Shown: piece by piece, positions 45,086 to 53,459 of the stretch
Numbering within the stretch: the first letter of the stretch is position 1
Layout of the letters: the number at the start of each line of letters is the position of its first letter
Assembly: GCF_007489285.1 (NCBI RefSeq)
Contig: NZ_VLIY01000010.1
Location: forward strand, 1 to 64,000
Direction: 5' to 3'
Source of the DNA: Skermania sp. ID1734
GTDB lineage: Bacteria > Actinomycetota > Actinomycetes > Mycobacteriales > Mycobacteriaceae
Length of the DNA: 64,000 nt
Translations under genes and position numbers: made by a program
Notes under the pieces: model-generated
The model's input: only the letters and a program-made list of their open reading frames with translations
What the model was told of the DNA's origin: nothing
Database searches by the model: none

Positions 45086-46549
45086 TTAGCTGTTGCCGGA
45101 CAGCTTCTCACGCAGCGCGGCGAGCTGGGCGTCGCTGGCCAGCGAACCACCCGTCGGGGCGGCGCCGGTCTCGGCCCGCTCGGCGCTCTCCGAGGAGTAG
45201 TTGCCCGAACCACCGGCCGCGGCCTCGGCGGCGGCGTCGGCGGCCATCTTCTCCATCTGCGCGGTGTGCATCTTGTGGCGCCGCTCGGCCTCCGCGTAGC
45301 GCGACTCCCACTCTTCCCGCTGCTTGTCGTAGCCCTCGAGCCATTCGTTGGTCTCGGGATCGAAGCCCTCGGGGAAGATGTAGTTGCCCTGCTCGTCGTA
45401 GCTGTCGGCCATGCCGTACTTCGACGGGTCGAAGTCGGCGTGGTAGTCCTCGTTGGCCTGCTTGAGACTCAGCGAGATACGGCGACGCTCGAGGTCGATG
45501 TCGATGACCTTGACCATCGCGTCGTCGCCCACGCCAACGACCTGGTCCGGCACCTCGACGTGGCGCTCGGCCAGCTCGGAGATGTGCACCAGGCCCTCGA
45601 TCCCCTCCTCGACGCGGACGAACGCGCCGAACGGCACCAGCTTGGTGACCTTGCCGGGCACGATCTGGCCGATCGCGTGGGTGCGGGCGAACTGACGCCA
45701 CGGGTCTTCCTGGGTGGCCTTCAGCGACAGCGACACGCGCTCGCGGTCCATGTCGACGTCGAGCACCTCGACGGTGACCTCGTCGCCGACCTGAACAACC
45801 TCGCTCGGGTGGTCGATGTGCTTCCAGGACAGCTCGGAGACGTGCACCAGACCGTCGACACCGCCGAGGTCGACGAACGCACCGAAGTTGACGATCGAGG
45901 AGACCACACCCTTGCGGACCTGGCCCTTCTGCAGCTGGTGCAGGAACTCGCTGCGGACCTCGGACTGGGTCTGCTCGAGCCAAGCCCGCCGCGACAGCAC
46001 CACGTTGTTGCGGTTCTTGTCGAGCTCGATGATCTTGGCTTCGATCTCCTTGCCGACGTACGGCTGCAGGTCACGGACCCGGCGCATCTCGACCAGCGAC
46101 GCGGGCAGGAAGCCGCGCAGGCCGATGTCCAGGATCAGACCACCCTTGACAACTTCGATGACGGTGCCCTTGACGGCCTCGTCCTTCTCCTTGAGCTCCT
46201 CGATGGTGCCCCACGCCCGCTCGTACTGCGCGCGCTTCTTCGACAGGATCAGCCGGCCTTCCTTGTCCTCCTTGGTGAGAACAAGGGCCTCGACCTCATC
46301 GCCCACGGAAACGACCTCGTTCGGGTCGACATCGTGCTTGATGGAGAGTTCGCGAGACGGGATGACGCCTTCGGTCTTGTAACCGATGTCGAGCAGAACC
46401 TCGTCCCGATCGACTTTGACGATGGTGCCTTCGACGATGTCTCCGTCGTTGAAGTACTTGATCGTCTTGTCGATGGCGGCGAGAAAGTCCTCGGCGGAGC
46501 CGATGTCGTTGACGGCTACCTGCGGCGAGGTGACGGTGGTGGAGGGCAT
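45086..46549 (-). CDS. rpsA: 30S ribosomal protein S1
   Basis: 487-aa RNA-binding ribosomal protein with four S1 repeats at about residues 35-105, 125-190, 205-275 and 295-365 (for example GTIVKVDRDEVLLDIGYKTEG, KGVVSSIVNFGAFVDLGGVDGLVHVSELSW, GKVTKLVPFGAFVRVEEGIEGLVHISEL). The C-terminal region is acidic and low complexity (EAAAGGSGNYSSESAERAE), typical of mycobacterial S1, whose tail has been discussed as a pyrazinoic-acid target. A separate promoter and long leader precede it. Confidence 0.97.
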   Translation of the reverse strand: MPSTTVTSPQVAVNDIGSAEDFLAAIDKTIKYFNDGDIVEGTIVKVDRDEVLLDIGYKTEGVIPSRELSIKHDVDPNEVVSVGDEVEALVLTKEDKEGRLILSKKRAQYERAWGTIEELKEKDEAVKGTVIEVVKGGLILDIGLRGFLPASLVEMRRVRDLQPYVGKEIEAKIIELDKNRNNVVLSRRAWLEQTQSEVRSEFLHQLQKGQVRKGVVSSIVNFGAFVDLGGVDGLVHVSELSWKHIDHPSEVVQVGDEVTVEVLDVDMDRERVSLSLKATQEDPWRQFARTHAIGQIVPGKVTKLVPFGAFVRVEEGIEGLVHISELAERHVEVPDQVVGVGDDAMVKVIDIDLERRRISLSLKQANEDYHADFDPSKYGMADSYDEQGNYIFPEGFDPETNEWLEGYDKQREEWESRYAEAERRHKMHTAQMEKMAADAAAEAAAGGSGNYSSESAERAETGAAPTGGSLASDAQLAALREKLSGNS

Positions 46550-46713
46550 GTGTTGGGTTGCTCCGGACAGGTTGTGGGTCGATAGATGGACAGTTCATTG
46601 CGCGGGCATGCGCTCTGAACCAACACCAGCAACCAACAATCAGCGACCAACATCAGCGCAGCGCGATCACACTCGCGCGGATCAGGGTACGCGACCCCGT
46701 TCAAGCTGGGCAA
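46550..46713 (-). promoter_or_regulatory. rpsA promoter and leader
   Basis: Minus strand: -35 TTGCCC (46713-46708), 18-nt spacer, -10 TACCCT (46689-46684), giving a leader of about 130 nt. The leader contains three near-repeats of TGTTGGTTGCTG (complement of 46618-46652). A long leader is consistent with autogenous control by S1, which is known in other bacteria and only inferred here. Confidence 0.5.
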
Positions 46714-46734
46714 ACCGGGACGCGCCCAAAGATC

Positions 46735-46740
46735 TATCGT
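46735..46740 (+). promoter_or_regulatory. -10 element of the methyltransferase gene (leaderless)
   Basis: TATCGT followed by AAGCGC and ATG. No Shine-Dalgarno fits the ATG at 46747, and the 6-nt distance places transcription start at the initiation codon. Confidence 0.45.
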
Positions 46741-46746
46741 AAGCGC

Positions 46747-47598
46747 ATGTCCGTCGAGGAGCCACCACACGATGCGCGCGAAGACCGGCATGCGCAGGCA
46801 AACGCCCTGTTGGGCGCGGTCGGTGTGGATCGGCGCACACTCGATTCGCAGGCCAGTGCGCGTGCCAGCCGGGCCTGGTGGGACGCCGATGCGGCCGATT
46901 ATCACCGCACCCACGGCGAGTTTCTCGGCGTCGATACCGCCGAGGGCGAGTTCGTCTGGTGCCCCGAAGGTCTGCACGAGGAGGATGTGGAACTTCTGGG
47001 GCCCGTCGTCGGCAAGCGGATCCTGGAGGTCGGGTGCGGTTCGGCGCCCTGCTCCCGTTGGCTCGCGGCCCACGGTGCCTCGCCGGTGGGCATCGACATC
47101 TCCATGCGGATGCTTGCATTCGGCGCCGGAGGTGTGCCGTTGGTCCAGGCGAACGCCGAGGCGTTGCCTTTTGCAGACGCGAGCTTCGACGCGGCGTGCT
47201 CGGCCTTCGGCGCGATCCCCTTTGTGGCCGACTCGGCCGGCGTGATGCGGGAGGTCGCCCGGGTGCTGCGACCGGGCGGACGCTGGGTCTTCGCCGTGAA
47301 CCACCCGATCCGCTGGATTTTTCCCGACGACCCCGGCCCGGCCGGTTTGACCGCGACCATTCCGTACTTCGACCGGACACCGTATGTGGAGGTCGACGCC
47401 GATGGCGTCCCCACCTACGTGGAGCACCACCGCACCATCGGCGACCGGGTGCGCGAGATCGTCGGCGCCGGGTTTCGGTTGCTCGACATCATCGAACCGG
47501 AGTGGCCCGAGGGGTTCGACCGGGAATGGGGGCAGTGGTCGCCGCTGCGCGGCGAGCTGTTTCCGGGGACGGCCATCTTTGTGTGCCAGCTGCCCTAG
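46747..47598 (+). CDS. SAM-dependent methyltransferase (class I)
   Basis: 283-aa Rossmann-fold methyltransferase. Motif I is RILEVGCGSAPCSRWL; the acidic residue of motif II is in GIDISMRML; the motif IV/V region is ALPFADASFDAACSAFG; LRPGGRWVFAVNHPIRW follows. The HPIRW segment with the later FDREWGQWSPLRGELFPGTA resembles a group of actinobacterial methyltransferases with unknown substrates. Start ATG 46747 (MSVEEPPHD) is favoured by the leaderless -10 above; the gene is divergent from rpsA. Confidence 0.85.
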   Translation: MSVEEPPHDAREDRHAQANALLGAVGVDRRTLDSQASARASRAWWDADAADYHRTHGEFLGVDTAEGEFVWCPEGLHEEDVELLGPVVGKRILEVGCGSAPCSRWLAAHGASPVGIDISMRMLAFGAGGVPLVQANAEALPFADASFDAACSAFGAIPFVADSAGVMREVARVLRPGGRWVFAVNHPIRWIFPDDPGPAGLTATIPYFDRTPYVEVDADGVPTYVEHHRTIGDRVREIVGAGFRLLDIIEPEWPEGFDREWGQWSPLRGELFPGTAIFVCQLP

Positions 47599-47668
47599 TT
47601 TCGCGTTTCGACTGAGCAGTTCGCTCCCCGTGCGCGAAACGCGAAGTGTGCACTGGAGCCGCGAACAC

Positions 47669-47821
47669 TCACCGAATCTTGCGCCCCGCCTCGTCCAACG
47701 CCCGCCGCAGCGCGTATTCGATCTGCGCGTTGACGCTGCGTAGATCGTCGGCCGCCCACTTCGCCATCGCGTCGTAGACGGCCGGATCCAGCCGCAGCAG
47801 CAGTTTCTTTCGATCGACCAC
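47669..47821 (-). CDS. Small ribbon-helix-helix (Arc-like) DNA-binding protein
   Basis: 50-aa protein: start GTG 47821, DRKKLLLRLDPAVYDAMAKWAADDLRSVNAQIEYALRRALDEAGR. The pattern (basic beta strand, then two helices with NAQIEYALRRAL) is the Arc/HicB-like ribbon-helix-helix fold. It follows the SPFH gene by 4 nt and is probably translated from the same message. Such small Arc proteins are often found next to SPFH genes in actinobacteria. It is the best candidate to bind the 34-bp dyad before the SPFH gene. Confidence 0.75.
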   Translation of the reverse strand: MVDRKKLLLRLDPAVYDAMAKWAADDLRSVNAQIEYALRRALDEAGRKIR

Positions 47822-47825
47822 GAGC

Positions 47826-48677
47826 TCAGGCGTAGAGCGTTCCCGTGTTGACCACCGGCTGCGTCGCCCGGTCGCCACACAGCACCACCAGCAGATTCGA
47901 CACCATCGACGCCTTGCGTTCCTCGTCGAGTTCGACCACGCCCTGTTCGGCCAGCTTGTCCAACGCCATGCCCACCATGCCGACCGCGCCCTCGACGATC
48001 CGCGAGCGGGCCGCCACCACCTGGGAGGCTTGCTGGCGCACCAACATGGCCTGCGCAATCTCCGGTGCGTACGCCAGGTGCGTGATCCGCGCCTCGATGA
48101 CCTCCACACCCGCGGTTTCCGTGCGCTCACGCAGTTCGATGGTGAGCTCGCTGGCGACCTCAGCGCCGTCGCGCAGGCTGGTCCGCTCGTTGTCGTGCGA
48201 GTCGTACGGATGCGTGGTGGCGAGGTGGCGCACCGCCGCTTCGGACTGAATGGCCACGTACAGCTCGTAGTCGTCCACGGCGAACGCCGCCTTGCCAGTG
48301 TCGGTGACCTTGTAGACCACCACAGCCGCGATTTCCACCGGGTTGCCATCGGCGTCGTTGACCTTCAGCTTGGCGGTCTCGAAGTTGCGTACCCGCAGGC
48401 TGATTCGCCGCTTGGTGCTCAGCGGCACCACCCACTGGAAGCCGGCGTCACTCACCGACCCGACGTAACGGCCGAAGAACTGCACGACCTTGGCCTCGTT
48501 CGGGTTGATGATCACGAAACCCGTCGCGGTCAGCACGAGGATCACCCCAACCACCACCGCGACGATTGCCGCGACCGGGCTCTGGGTGACCCCGGCGGCA
48601 ACGCCGATCGCGATCGCCACGAGAACCCACAGGCCCAGCACCACAAACCCGTTCACCCGCAGGGCACGACGCTCCAT
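47826..48677 (-). CDS. SPFH/Band 7 membrane protein
   Basis: 283 aa. Two N-terminal hydrophobic segments ([23 protein letters not shown] and [21 protein letters not shown]), then a Band 7 domain ([31 protein letters not shown] to [41 protein letters not shown]). SPFH proteins scaffold membrane microdomains or bind proteases. AGGAG precedes ATG by 5 nt; the start lies 8 nt from a large dyad. Co-transcribed with the RHH gene. Confidence 0.9.
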   Translation of the reverse strand: MERRALRVNGFVVLGLWVLVAIAIGVAAGVTQSPVAAIVAVVVGVILVLTATGFVIINPNEAKVVQFFGRYVGSVSDAGFQWVVPLSTKRRISLRVRNFETAKLKVNDADGNPVEIAAVVVYKVTDTGKAAFAVDDYELYVAIQSEAAVRHLATTHPYDSHDNERTSLRDGAEVASELTIELRERTETAGVEVIEARITHLAYAPEIAQAMLVRQQASQVVAARSRIVEGAVGMVGMALDKLAEQGVVELDEERKASMVSNLLVVLCGDRATQPVVNTGTLYA

Positions 48678-48685
48678 CTCAGCTC

Positions 48686-48719
48686 CTAGCTATCGAAGTG
48701 ATATCACGACGATAGCTAG
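48686..48719. promoter_or_regulatory. 34-bp dyad at the SPFH promoter
   Basis: Outer arms CTAGCTATCG (48686-48695) and CGATAGCTAG (48710-48719) are exact reverse complements, and the centre GTGATATCAC (48698-48707) is itself a perfect palindrome; only 2-nt mismatched spacers separate the parts. It lies between the stop of the amino-acid transporter ATPase and the SPFH start. The nested symmetry is what oligomeric RHH regulators bind, so it is a candidate operator for the RHH protein. Confidence 0.65.
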
Positions 48720-49481
48720 TCAGAGAAGTTTGGACAAGAAGGCCTGCGTGCGCTCGTGCCGCGGATTGGACAGCACCGCACGCGGATCCCCCGCTTCTAC
48801 GACGACACCACCGTCCATGAAGACCAATTGATCGGCGACCTCGCGGGCGAATCCCATTTCGTGGGTGACGACGACCATGGTCATCCCTTCGCGCGCAAGC
48901 TCGCGCATGACCCGCAGAACTTCGCCGACGAGCTCCGGGTCCAGTGCCGACGTCGGCTCGTCGAACAACATGAGCTTCGGCTCCATCGCCAGCGCACGGG
49001 CGATCGCAACACGCTGCTGTTGACCGCCAGAGAGCTGCGCGGGGTAGGCATCGGCCTTGTCCGCCAAGCCGACTCGATCCAGCAGCTCCCGAGCATGCCG
49101 CACTGCCTTGTCCTTCGGGACCCGCTTCACATGGACGGGCGCCTCGATCACATTCTCCAGCGCCGTGCGGTGCGGAAAGAGGTTGAAGTGCTGGAACACC
49201 ATGCCGATGTCGCGGCGCTGGCGGGCGGCCACGCGCGGATGCAATTCATAGAGCTTGCCGTTGCGTTCCGCGTAGCCGACCAGTTCGCCGTCGACGTACA
49301 GCCGCCCGGCGTTCACCTGCTCGAGGTGGTTGATGCACCGCAGAAACGTCGACTTCCCCGAGCCGGACGGACCGACCAGACACAGCACCTGACCGCGCTC
49401 GACCTGCAGCGTGATGCCCTTCAGCACCTGCAATGCCCCGAAGTTCTTGCAGACCTGTTCGGCTTGCACCATCGGCGTCAT
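48720..49481 (-). CDS. Polar amino-acid ABC transporter, ATP-binding protein
   Basis: 253 aa of the GlnQ/HisP family. Walker A is [15 protein letters not shown], signature is [15 protein letters not shown], Walker B is [17 protein letters not shown]-loop and H-loop ([14 protein letters not shown]) are normal. It is coupled to the permease by a 4-nt overlap. Takes up polar amino acids or related small acids with the two genes upstream; substrate not fixed by sequence. Confidence 0.95.
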   Translation of the reverse strand: MTPMVQAEQVCKNFGALQVLKGITLQVERGQVLCLVGPSGSGKSTFLRCINHLEQVNAGRLYVDGELVGYAERNGKLYELHPRVAARQRRDIGMVFQHFNLFPHRTALENVIEAPVHVKRVPKDKAVRHARELLDRVGLADKADAYPAQLSGGQQQRVAIARALAMEPKLMLFDEPTSALDPELVGEVLRVMRELAREGMTMVVVTHEMGFAREVADQLVFMDGGVVVEAGDPRAVLSNPRHERTQAFLSKLL

Positions 49482-50392
49482 TGGTGCTCACCCTGCGCAT
49501 CGGCCAGGGCCTGCAACTGTTTTGTGGTGAGTCGGCGCGAAATGCCCTTGGAGTAATAGCGTTCCAGATAGTACTGGCCGACCATGAGCACGCTGGTGAT
49601 GGCCAAATACCAGGTTGCGGCAACCAGCAGCAACGGAATTGGCTCGAAGTTCACGCCGGAGATGTCGCGAGCGACGCCGTAGAGTTCCTTGCTGTAGGGC
49701 ACGGCGGTAACCAGGGTCGTGGTCTTGAGCATGCTGATGAGTTCGTTGCCGGTAGGCGGAATGATCACCCGCATCGCCTGCGGCAACACGGTGCGGCGCA
49801 TCGTCAGCGACCATGACATGCCGAGCGCCATAGACGCCTCGGTCTGACCTTCGCTGACGGAATTGATTCCCGCGCGAACGATCTCGGCCATATATGCCGC
49901 TTCGTTGAGCCCCAGCCCGATCATCGCAAAAAAGAAGGCGGCGTCGAGGTCCTGAATATCGAAGTGCGCCAGCTGTGGTCCGAACGGCACGCCCAGGGTG
50001 ATCGTCTTGTACAGCGACGGAAACAGGCCCCAGAACACCAGCTGCACATACACCGGGGTGCCGCGGAAGATCCACAGATACACCCAGCTTGCCCAGCGCA
50101 GCACTGGATTCGGCGAGAGGCGCATCACGGCCAGCAGAATGCCGAGCCCGATGGCGATCGCCATGGCCAGTACCGTCAATTCTATTGTGCGCCAGGCACC
50201 AGCGGAGATCCTGCGGTCGAACAGGTAGCGGCCGTAAATGTCCCAACCGTAGGCCGCATTGGTCGCGGCGCCATAGACGAACAGCCCAGCCAGGATCACG
50301 ACGACAGCCGCCGCAATCCATCGTCCCGGCCGTCGCAACGGTACTGCCTCGATTGCTGCCGGCTCAGTCGTGCGGGTGCTGACCTCGGTCAC
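49478..50392 (-). CDS. Polar amino-acid ABC transporter, permease
   Basis: 304 aa. N-terminal cytosolic tail, then about six membrane segments with the HisMQ motif [18 protein letters not shown] and the EAA loop in [31 protein letters not shown], which contacts the ATPase. Single permease type, so it probably acts as a homodimer. Coupled to the ATPase gene; preceded by the binding protein. Confidence 0.94.
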   Translation of the reverse strand: MTEVSTRTTEPAAIEAVPLRRPGRWIAAAVVVILAGLFVYGAATNAAYGWDIYGRYLFDRRISAGAWRTIELTVLAMAIAIGLGILLAVMRLSPNPVLRWASWVYLWIFRGTPVYVQLVFWGLFPSLYKTITLGVPFGPQLAHFDIQDLDAAFFFAMIGLGLNEAAYMAEIVRAGINSVSEGQTEASMALGMSWSLTMRRTVLPQAMRVIIPPTGNELISMLKTTTLVTAVPYSKELYGVARDISGVNFEPIPLLLVAATWYLAITSVLMVGQYYLERYYSKGISRRLTTKQLQALADAQGEHQ

Positions 50393-50404
50393 CGTTGACC
50401 TCTC

Positions 50405-51307
50405 TTACTGTGTGGCGCCGTTGATTTCGGACTTGACGATCATGCCCTGCTGCACTCCCCACGCGGTCGCGATGGTCTTGTACGTGCCGTCGTCGATCAG
50501 GTGCTGTAGCGCCTGTTGCAGTGCTCTGGCTAGCGTCGAGCCTTTGGCGACCGGCCACCCGTAGGGCGCGGAATCGAAAATCGGACCGGCCGCCTCGATC
50601 CTCCCGCCGCTGCGTTTGATCGCGTACGCGGTGACCGGCGAGTCCGCTGACATCGCATCCACCTTGCCGAGAATCAGCGCCGTCGTCGCATCGTCCTGCC
50701 GATCAAATTTGACCTTGTCAATCGGCGGCTTGCCGGCGGCGACGCATCTAGCGCTGCGATCGGGCACATCGTCGGTGTCCTCGACGGTGGTGGTCTGCAC
50801 GGCGACCTTTTTGCCACAGGCGTCGTTCGGGTTTACCGGTTTGCTTGGACGTTGGGCCCACTGCACACCGGCGCGGAAATATGTAGTGAAGTCGACGGAT
50901 TTTTCCCGCTCCGCCGAATCCGTGAACGAGGACATCCCCATGTCATAGGTGTCGGCCTGAATGGCCGGAATGATCTTGTCGAAGTCCGACTCGACGTAGT
51001 CCGGCGTCACGCCGAGCACCTTGCTGACCGCATTCATCAAGTCGACGTCGAACCCGACGATGTTGCCGGCGGAGTCCTTGAATTCGTCTGGCGCGTAAGG
51101 AATATTCACGCCGATTACGAGCTTGCCAGAGTCCCTGATCTCCGTCGGCAGTACCGCAGCGATGGAATTGACCTTGGATACATTGACGTTGACCTTCGGG
51201 ATCGTGGCGGCGTCCTCGTTGTTGGTCACACAGCCGGTCAGCATGGTCGCCACTGCGGCGGTGACCGTGATCGCCGCGCAGCGAACGAACGTGGAATCCA
51301 TTGCCAC
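50405..51307 (-). CDS. Polar amino-acid ABC transporter, lipid-anchored binding protein
   Basis: 300 aa. Signal peptide ends in lipobox MLTGC (Cys about 26). The mature part is a family 3 solute-binding protein: LVIGVNIPYAPDEFKDSAGNIVGFDVDLMNAVSK and MGMSSFTDSAEREKSVDFTTYF are the domain I patterns. GGGGAGG lies 5 nt before GTG 51307, which decides the start over the next in-frame ATG. First of the three transporter genes; 32 nt after the dehydrogenase gene. Confidence 0.93.
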   Translation of the reverse strand: MAMDSTFVRCAAITVTAAVATMLTGCVTNNEDAATIPKVNVNVSKVNSIAAVLPTEIRDSGKLVIGVNIPYAPDEFKDSAGNIVGFDVDLMNAVSKVLGVTPDYVESDFDKIIPAIQADTYDMGMSSFTDSAEREKSVDFTTYFRAGVQWAQRPSKPVNPNDACGKKVAVQTTTVEDTDDVPDRSARCVAAGKPPIDKVKFDRQDDATTALILGKVDAMSADSPVTAYAIKRSGGRIEAAGPIFDSAPYGWPVAKGSTLARALQQALQHLIDDGTYKTIATAWGVQQGMIVKSEINGATQ

Positions 51308-51339
51308 GGCAGCCTCCCCTGTCGTTGGTTCAGTGCAAC

Positions 51340-52428
51340 TTATAGCCGCCGCAACTGGGCGAGCACGCGCTCAGTGAATTCACTCGTCGACGCCCTTCCG
51401 CCGAGGTCTGCCGTCGCGACACCGGCTGCGAATGTTTCGCTAATCGAGTGCTCGATGCGCTTCGCCGCCAAACCGAGCGACGCACCGTGACCGTGTTCGG
51501 CCAGCCAGCGCAGCAGCATCGCGGCCGAGAGCATCAGTGCGGTCGGGTTGGCTCGATTGTGTCCGGCGATGTCTGGCGCAGCCCCGTGCGCGGCCTGGGC
51601 CATCGCCCGATTCTCCGAACAGTTCAGCGACGCGGCCAGACCGAGCGACCCACTGAGCTCGCCAGCCAGGTCCGACAGGATGTCCCCGAACAGATTCTCG
51701 GTCACCACCACGTCGAACGTGTCGCCGCGGCGGACGAGGTGCGCGGCCATCGCGTCAACGTGCTCGTCGTCGACAGCGACGTCCGGGTAGTGCTGCGCCA
51801 CCTCCCGGCAGACGTTGAGAAACAACCCGGTAGTGAGGGTAAGAACGTTGGCCTTGTGCACAACGGTCACCCGTTTGCGCCGATCCTTTGCGAGCCGACA
51901 GGCCATGTGCGCGATGCGTTCACACGCGGTTCTTGTGACGACACCAACTGACATGGCGACATCCGGCGTCGGCATGAACTCCCCCGCCCCCGCATACATG
52001 TTCCGGTCGCCGTACAGGCCTTCGCTGTTTTCCCGCACGATCACGAGGTCCATGCCGGGCGTCACCGCGCGCACCCCACGGAAGGCCCGCGCCGGCCGAA
52101 TGTTGGCGAACAGGTCGAAGCGCTTGCGGATGATGGCGCCGGGCGCCTTGCCGCGCACCTGCGCCGGGTACGACGCGCTGTCGTGCGGGCCCATCACCCA
52201 GCCTGGCAACTCCTCGAGTTGATCGAGGGTGAAGTCCGGCACCGGAACCCCATGCTCGGCTATTGCCTTGTGCCCCAACGGCAAAGGGACCCACCGCACC
52301 GGATCGGCACTGACGACCGACAGCGCCTCGTCGACCACCCGACGGGTCGCGTCGACGATCTCGGGACCGATGCCGTCACCCTCGATGAGCCCGAGTCGCA
52401 CTCCGCCGCTTGTTCGCTGAGCACTCAC
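51340..52428 (-). CDS. Isocitrate/isopropylmalate dehydrogenase-family enzyme
   Basis: 362-aa beta-decarboxylating dehydrogenase. N-terminal LGLIEGDGIGPEIVDATRRVVD, substrate loop RKRFDLFANIRPARAF, the Tyr/Lys catalytic segments ENSEGLYGDR and VVHKANVLTLT, metal-binding Asp in VVVTENLFGDILSDL, and GAAPDIAGHNRANPTA at the cofactor site. It does not look like a standard leuB (no matching leu neighbours); tartrate or malate-type substrates are possible. GTG 52428 is chosen: AATGAT lies 6 nt before it. Likely co-transcribed with the ABC transporter, suggesting it acts on what is imported. Confidence 0.85.
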   Translation of the reverse strand: MSAQRTSGGVRLGLIEGDGIGPEIVDATRRVVDEALSVVSADPVRWVPLPLGHKAIAEHGVPVPDFTLDQLEELPGWVMGPHDSASYPAQVRGKAPGAIIRKRFDLFANIRPARAFRGVRAVTPGMDLVIVRENSEGLYGDRNMYAGAGEFMPTPDVAMSVGVVTRTACERIAHMACRLAKDRRKRVTVVHKANVLTLTTGLFLNVCREVAQHYPDVAVDDEHVDAMAAHLVRRGDTFDVVVTENLFGDILSDLAGELSGSLGLAASLNCSENRAMAQAAHGAAPDIAGHNRANPTALMLSAAMLLRWLAEHGHGASLGLAAKRIEHSISETFAAGVATADLGGRASTSEFTERVLAQLRRL

Positions 52429-52447
52429 CGGACCATCATTGCTGATC
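52429..52447. promoter_or_regulatory. Short divergent promoter between dehydrogenase and 2H phosphoesterase genes
   Basis: 19 bp between GTG 52428 (minus) and ATG 52448 (plus). Minus: AATGAT (52440-52435), 6 nt, GTG. Plus: CATCAT (52434-52439), 8 nt, ATG. The hexamers overlap. A minus-strand ATG at 52449-52447 shares its bases with the plus ATG and could be an alternative start. Confidence 0.35.
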
Positions 52448-52969
52448 ATGGTGCAGTCGGTGGAATTGCTGCTCGACGACGCCACCGACGCGAAGATTCG
52501 CGCCCAGTGGCAGGCGCTCGCCCGGGCCGGGCTACCGAGCCTCGCCCGCAACCAGGCCGAAACCAACCGCCCGCATATCACCGCCGCGGTGGCTGACGAG
52601 ATCTGGCCACGGGTGGACCGCGCATTGGAGCGGTCGCTGGAGTTCTCCCCCATCCCCGTCCGGCTCGGCGGTGTGGTGGTGTTCGGCGGACACCGCGCGA
52701 TCCTTGTGCGGTTGGTCGTGCCGTCCGAAGCCTTATTGCAATTGCACCGCCAGATCTACGAACTTGTTCGCACCAGCCGCGGGGTAGCCGCGCACACCGC
52801 ACCCGGTGAGTGGACACCGCACATCACGCTCGCGCGCCGCGTCGGGCCGGAGCAGATCGGCCCAGCGGTAAGCACGGTCCTGCGCGCGCGGGACATGGCC
52901 GGTAGCGTCGTGGGTATCCGGCGCTGGGATGGCGAAAATCGCCGAGAATGGCTGATCGCCTCCGGCTGA
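52448..52969 (+). CDS. LigT-like 2H phosphoesterase (2'-5' RNA ligase superfamily)
   Basis: 173 aa with the two His-x-Thr-type motifs of the superfamily: RPHITAAV (about residue 38) and TPHITLAR (about 118). These act on 2',3'-cyclic or 2'-5' phosphodiester bonds in RNA or nucleotides. ATG 52448 gives MVQSVELLLDD, a usual beginning. It stands alone next to thioredoxin; the biological substrate is unknown. Confidence 0.87.
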   Translation: MVQSVELLLDDATDAKIRAQWQALARAGLPSLARNQAETNRPHITAAVADEIWPRVDRALERSLEFSPIPVRLGGVVVFGGHRAILVRLVVPSEALLQLHRQIYELVRTSRGVAAHTAPGEWTPHITLARRVGPEQIGPAVSTVLRARDMAGSVVGIRRWDGENRREWLIASG

Positions 52970-53054
52970 GCCTGGCGGTTCACCGGAAGAAACGCGGCTC
53001 GACGAGCGTTGGAACGCATGTCGCAGCCCGATACGACAACCGAAAGGGACCACC

Positions 53055-53426
53055 GTGGCAACCATGACCCTGACCCAGGACAACTTCGACGAGGTCGTCA
53101 CCAGCAACGACATCGTGCTGGTCGACTTCTGGGCTTCCTGGTGCGGGCCGTGCCGCAGCTTCGCACCGACGTTTGAACAGTCCTCGGACAAGCACCCCGA
53201 CGTGGTGCACGCGAAGGTGGACACCGAGGCCGAGCAGGGTCTCGCGGCTGCGGCCAACATCCGGTCCATCCCGACGATCATGGCGTTCCGCGAAGGTGTG
53301 CTCGTCTACGCACAGCCCGGCGCGTTGCCACCCGCCTCCCTTGAGGACCTGGTCACCCAGGTCAAGGGCCTCGACATGGAGAAAGTGCGCGAGCAAATCG
53401 CCAGTCAGCAGGACGGGGCCAAGTAG
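53055..53426 (+). CDS. Thioredoxin
   Basis: 123-aa disulfide reductase. Active site WASWCGPCRSFAP and the cis-Pro segment RSIPTIMAF are canonical; no signal peptide, so cytosolic. Length is slightly above the classical 108 because of a C-terminal helix (MEKVREQIASQQDGAK). Start GTG 53055 has AAAGGGACC upstream. Probably a TrxC-like paralogue rather than the trxB-linked one. Convergent with polA over a shared hairpin. Confidence 0.95.
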   Translation: MATMTLTQDNFDEVVTSNDIVLVDFWASWCGPCRSFAPTFEQSSDKHPDVVHAKVDTEAEQGLAAAANIRSIPTIMAFREGVLVYAQPGALPPASLEDLVTQVKGLDMEKVREQIASQQDGAK

Positions 53427-53436
53427 TTTGTCGGTG

Positions 53437-53459
53437 CCGCGGCGCCTAGTGCGCCGCGG
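53437..53459. terminator. Shared hairpin between thioredoxin and polA
   Basis: Perfect 8-bp stem CCGCGGCG/CGCCGCGG with a 7-nt loop that contains the polA stop codon. It is placed 10 nt after the thioredoxin stop and has no T-run on either strand; it probably halts both convergent transcripts. Confidence 0.55.
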
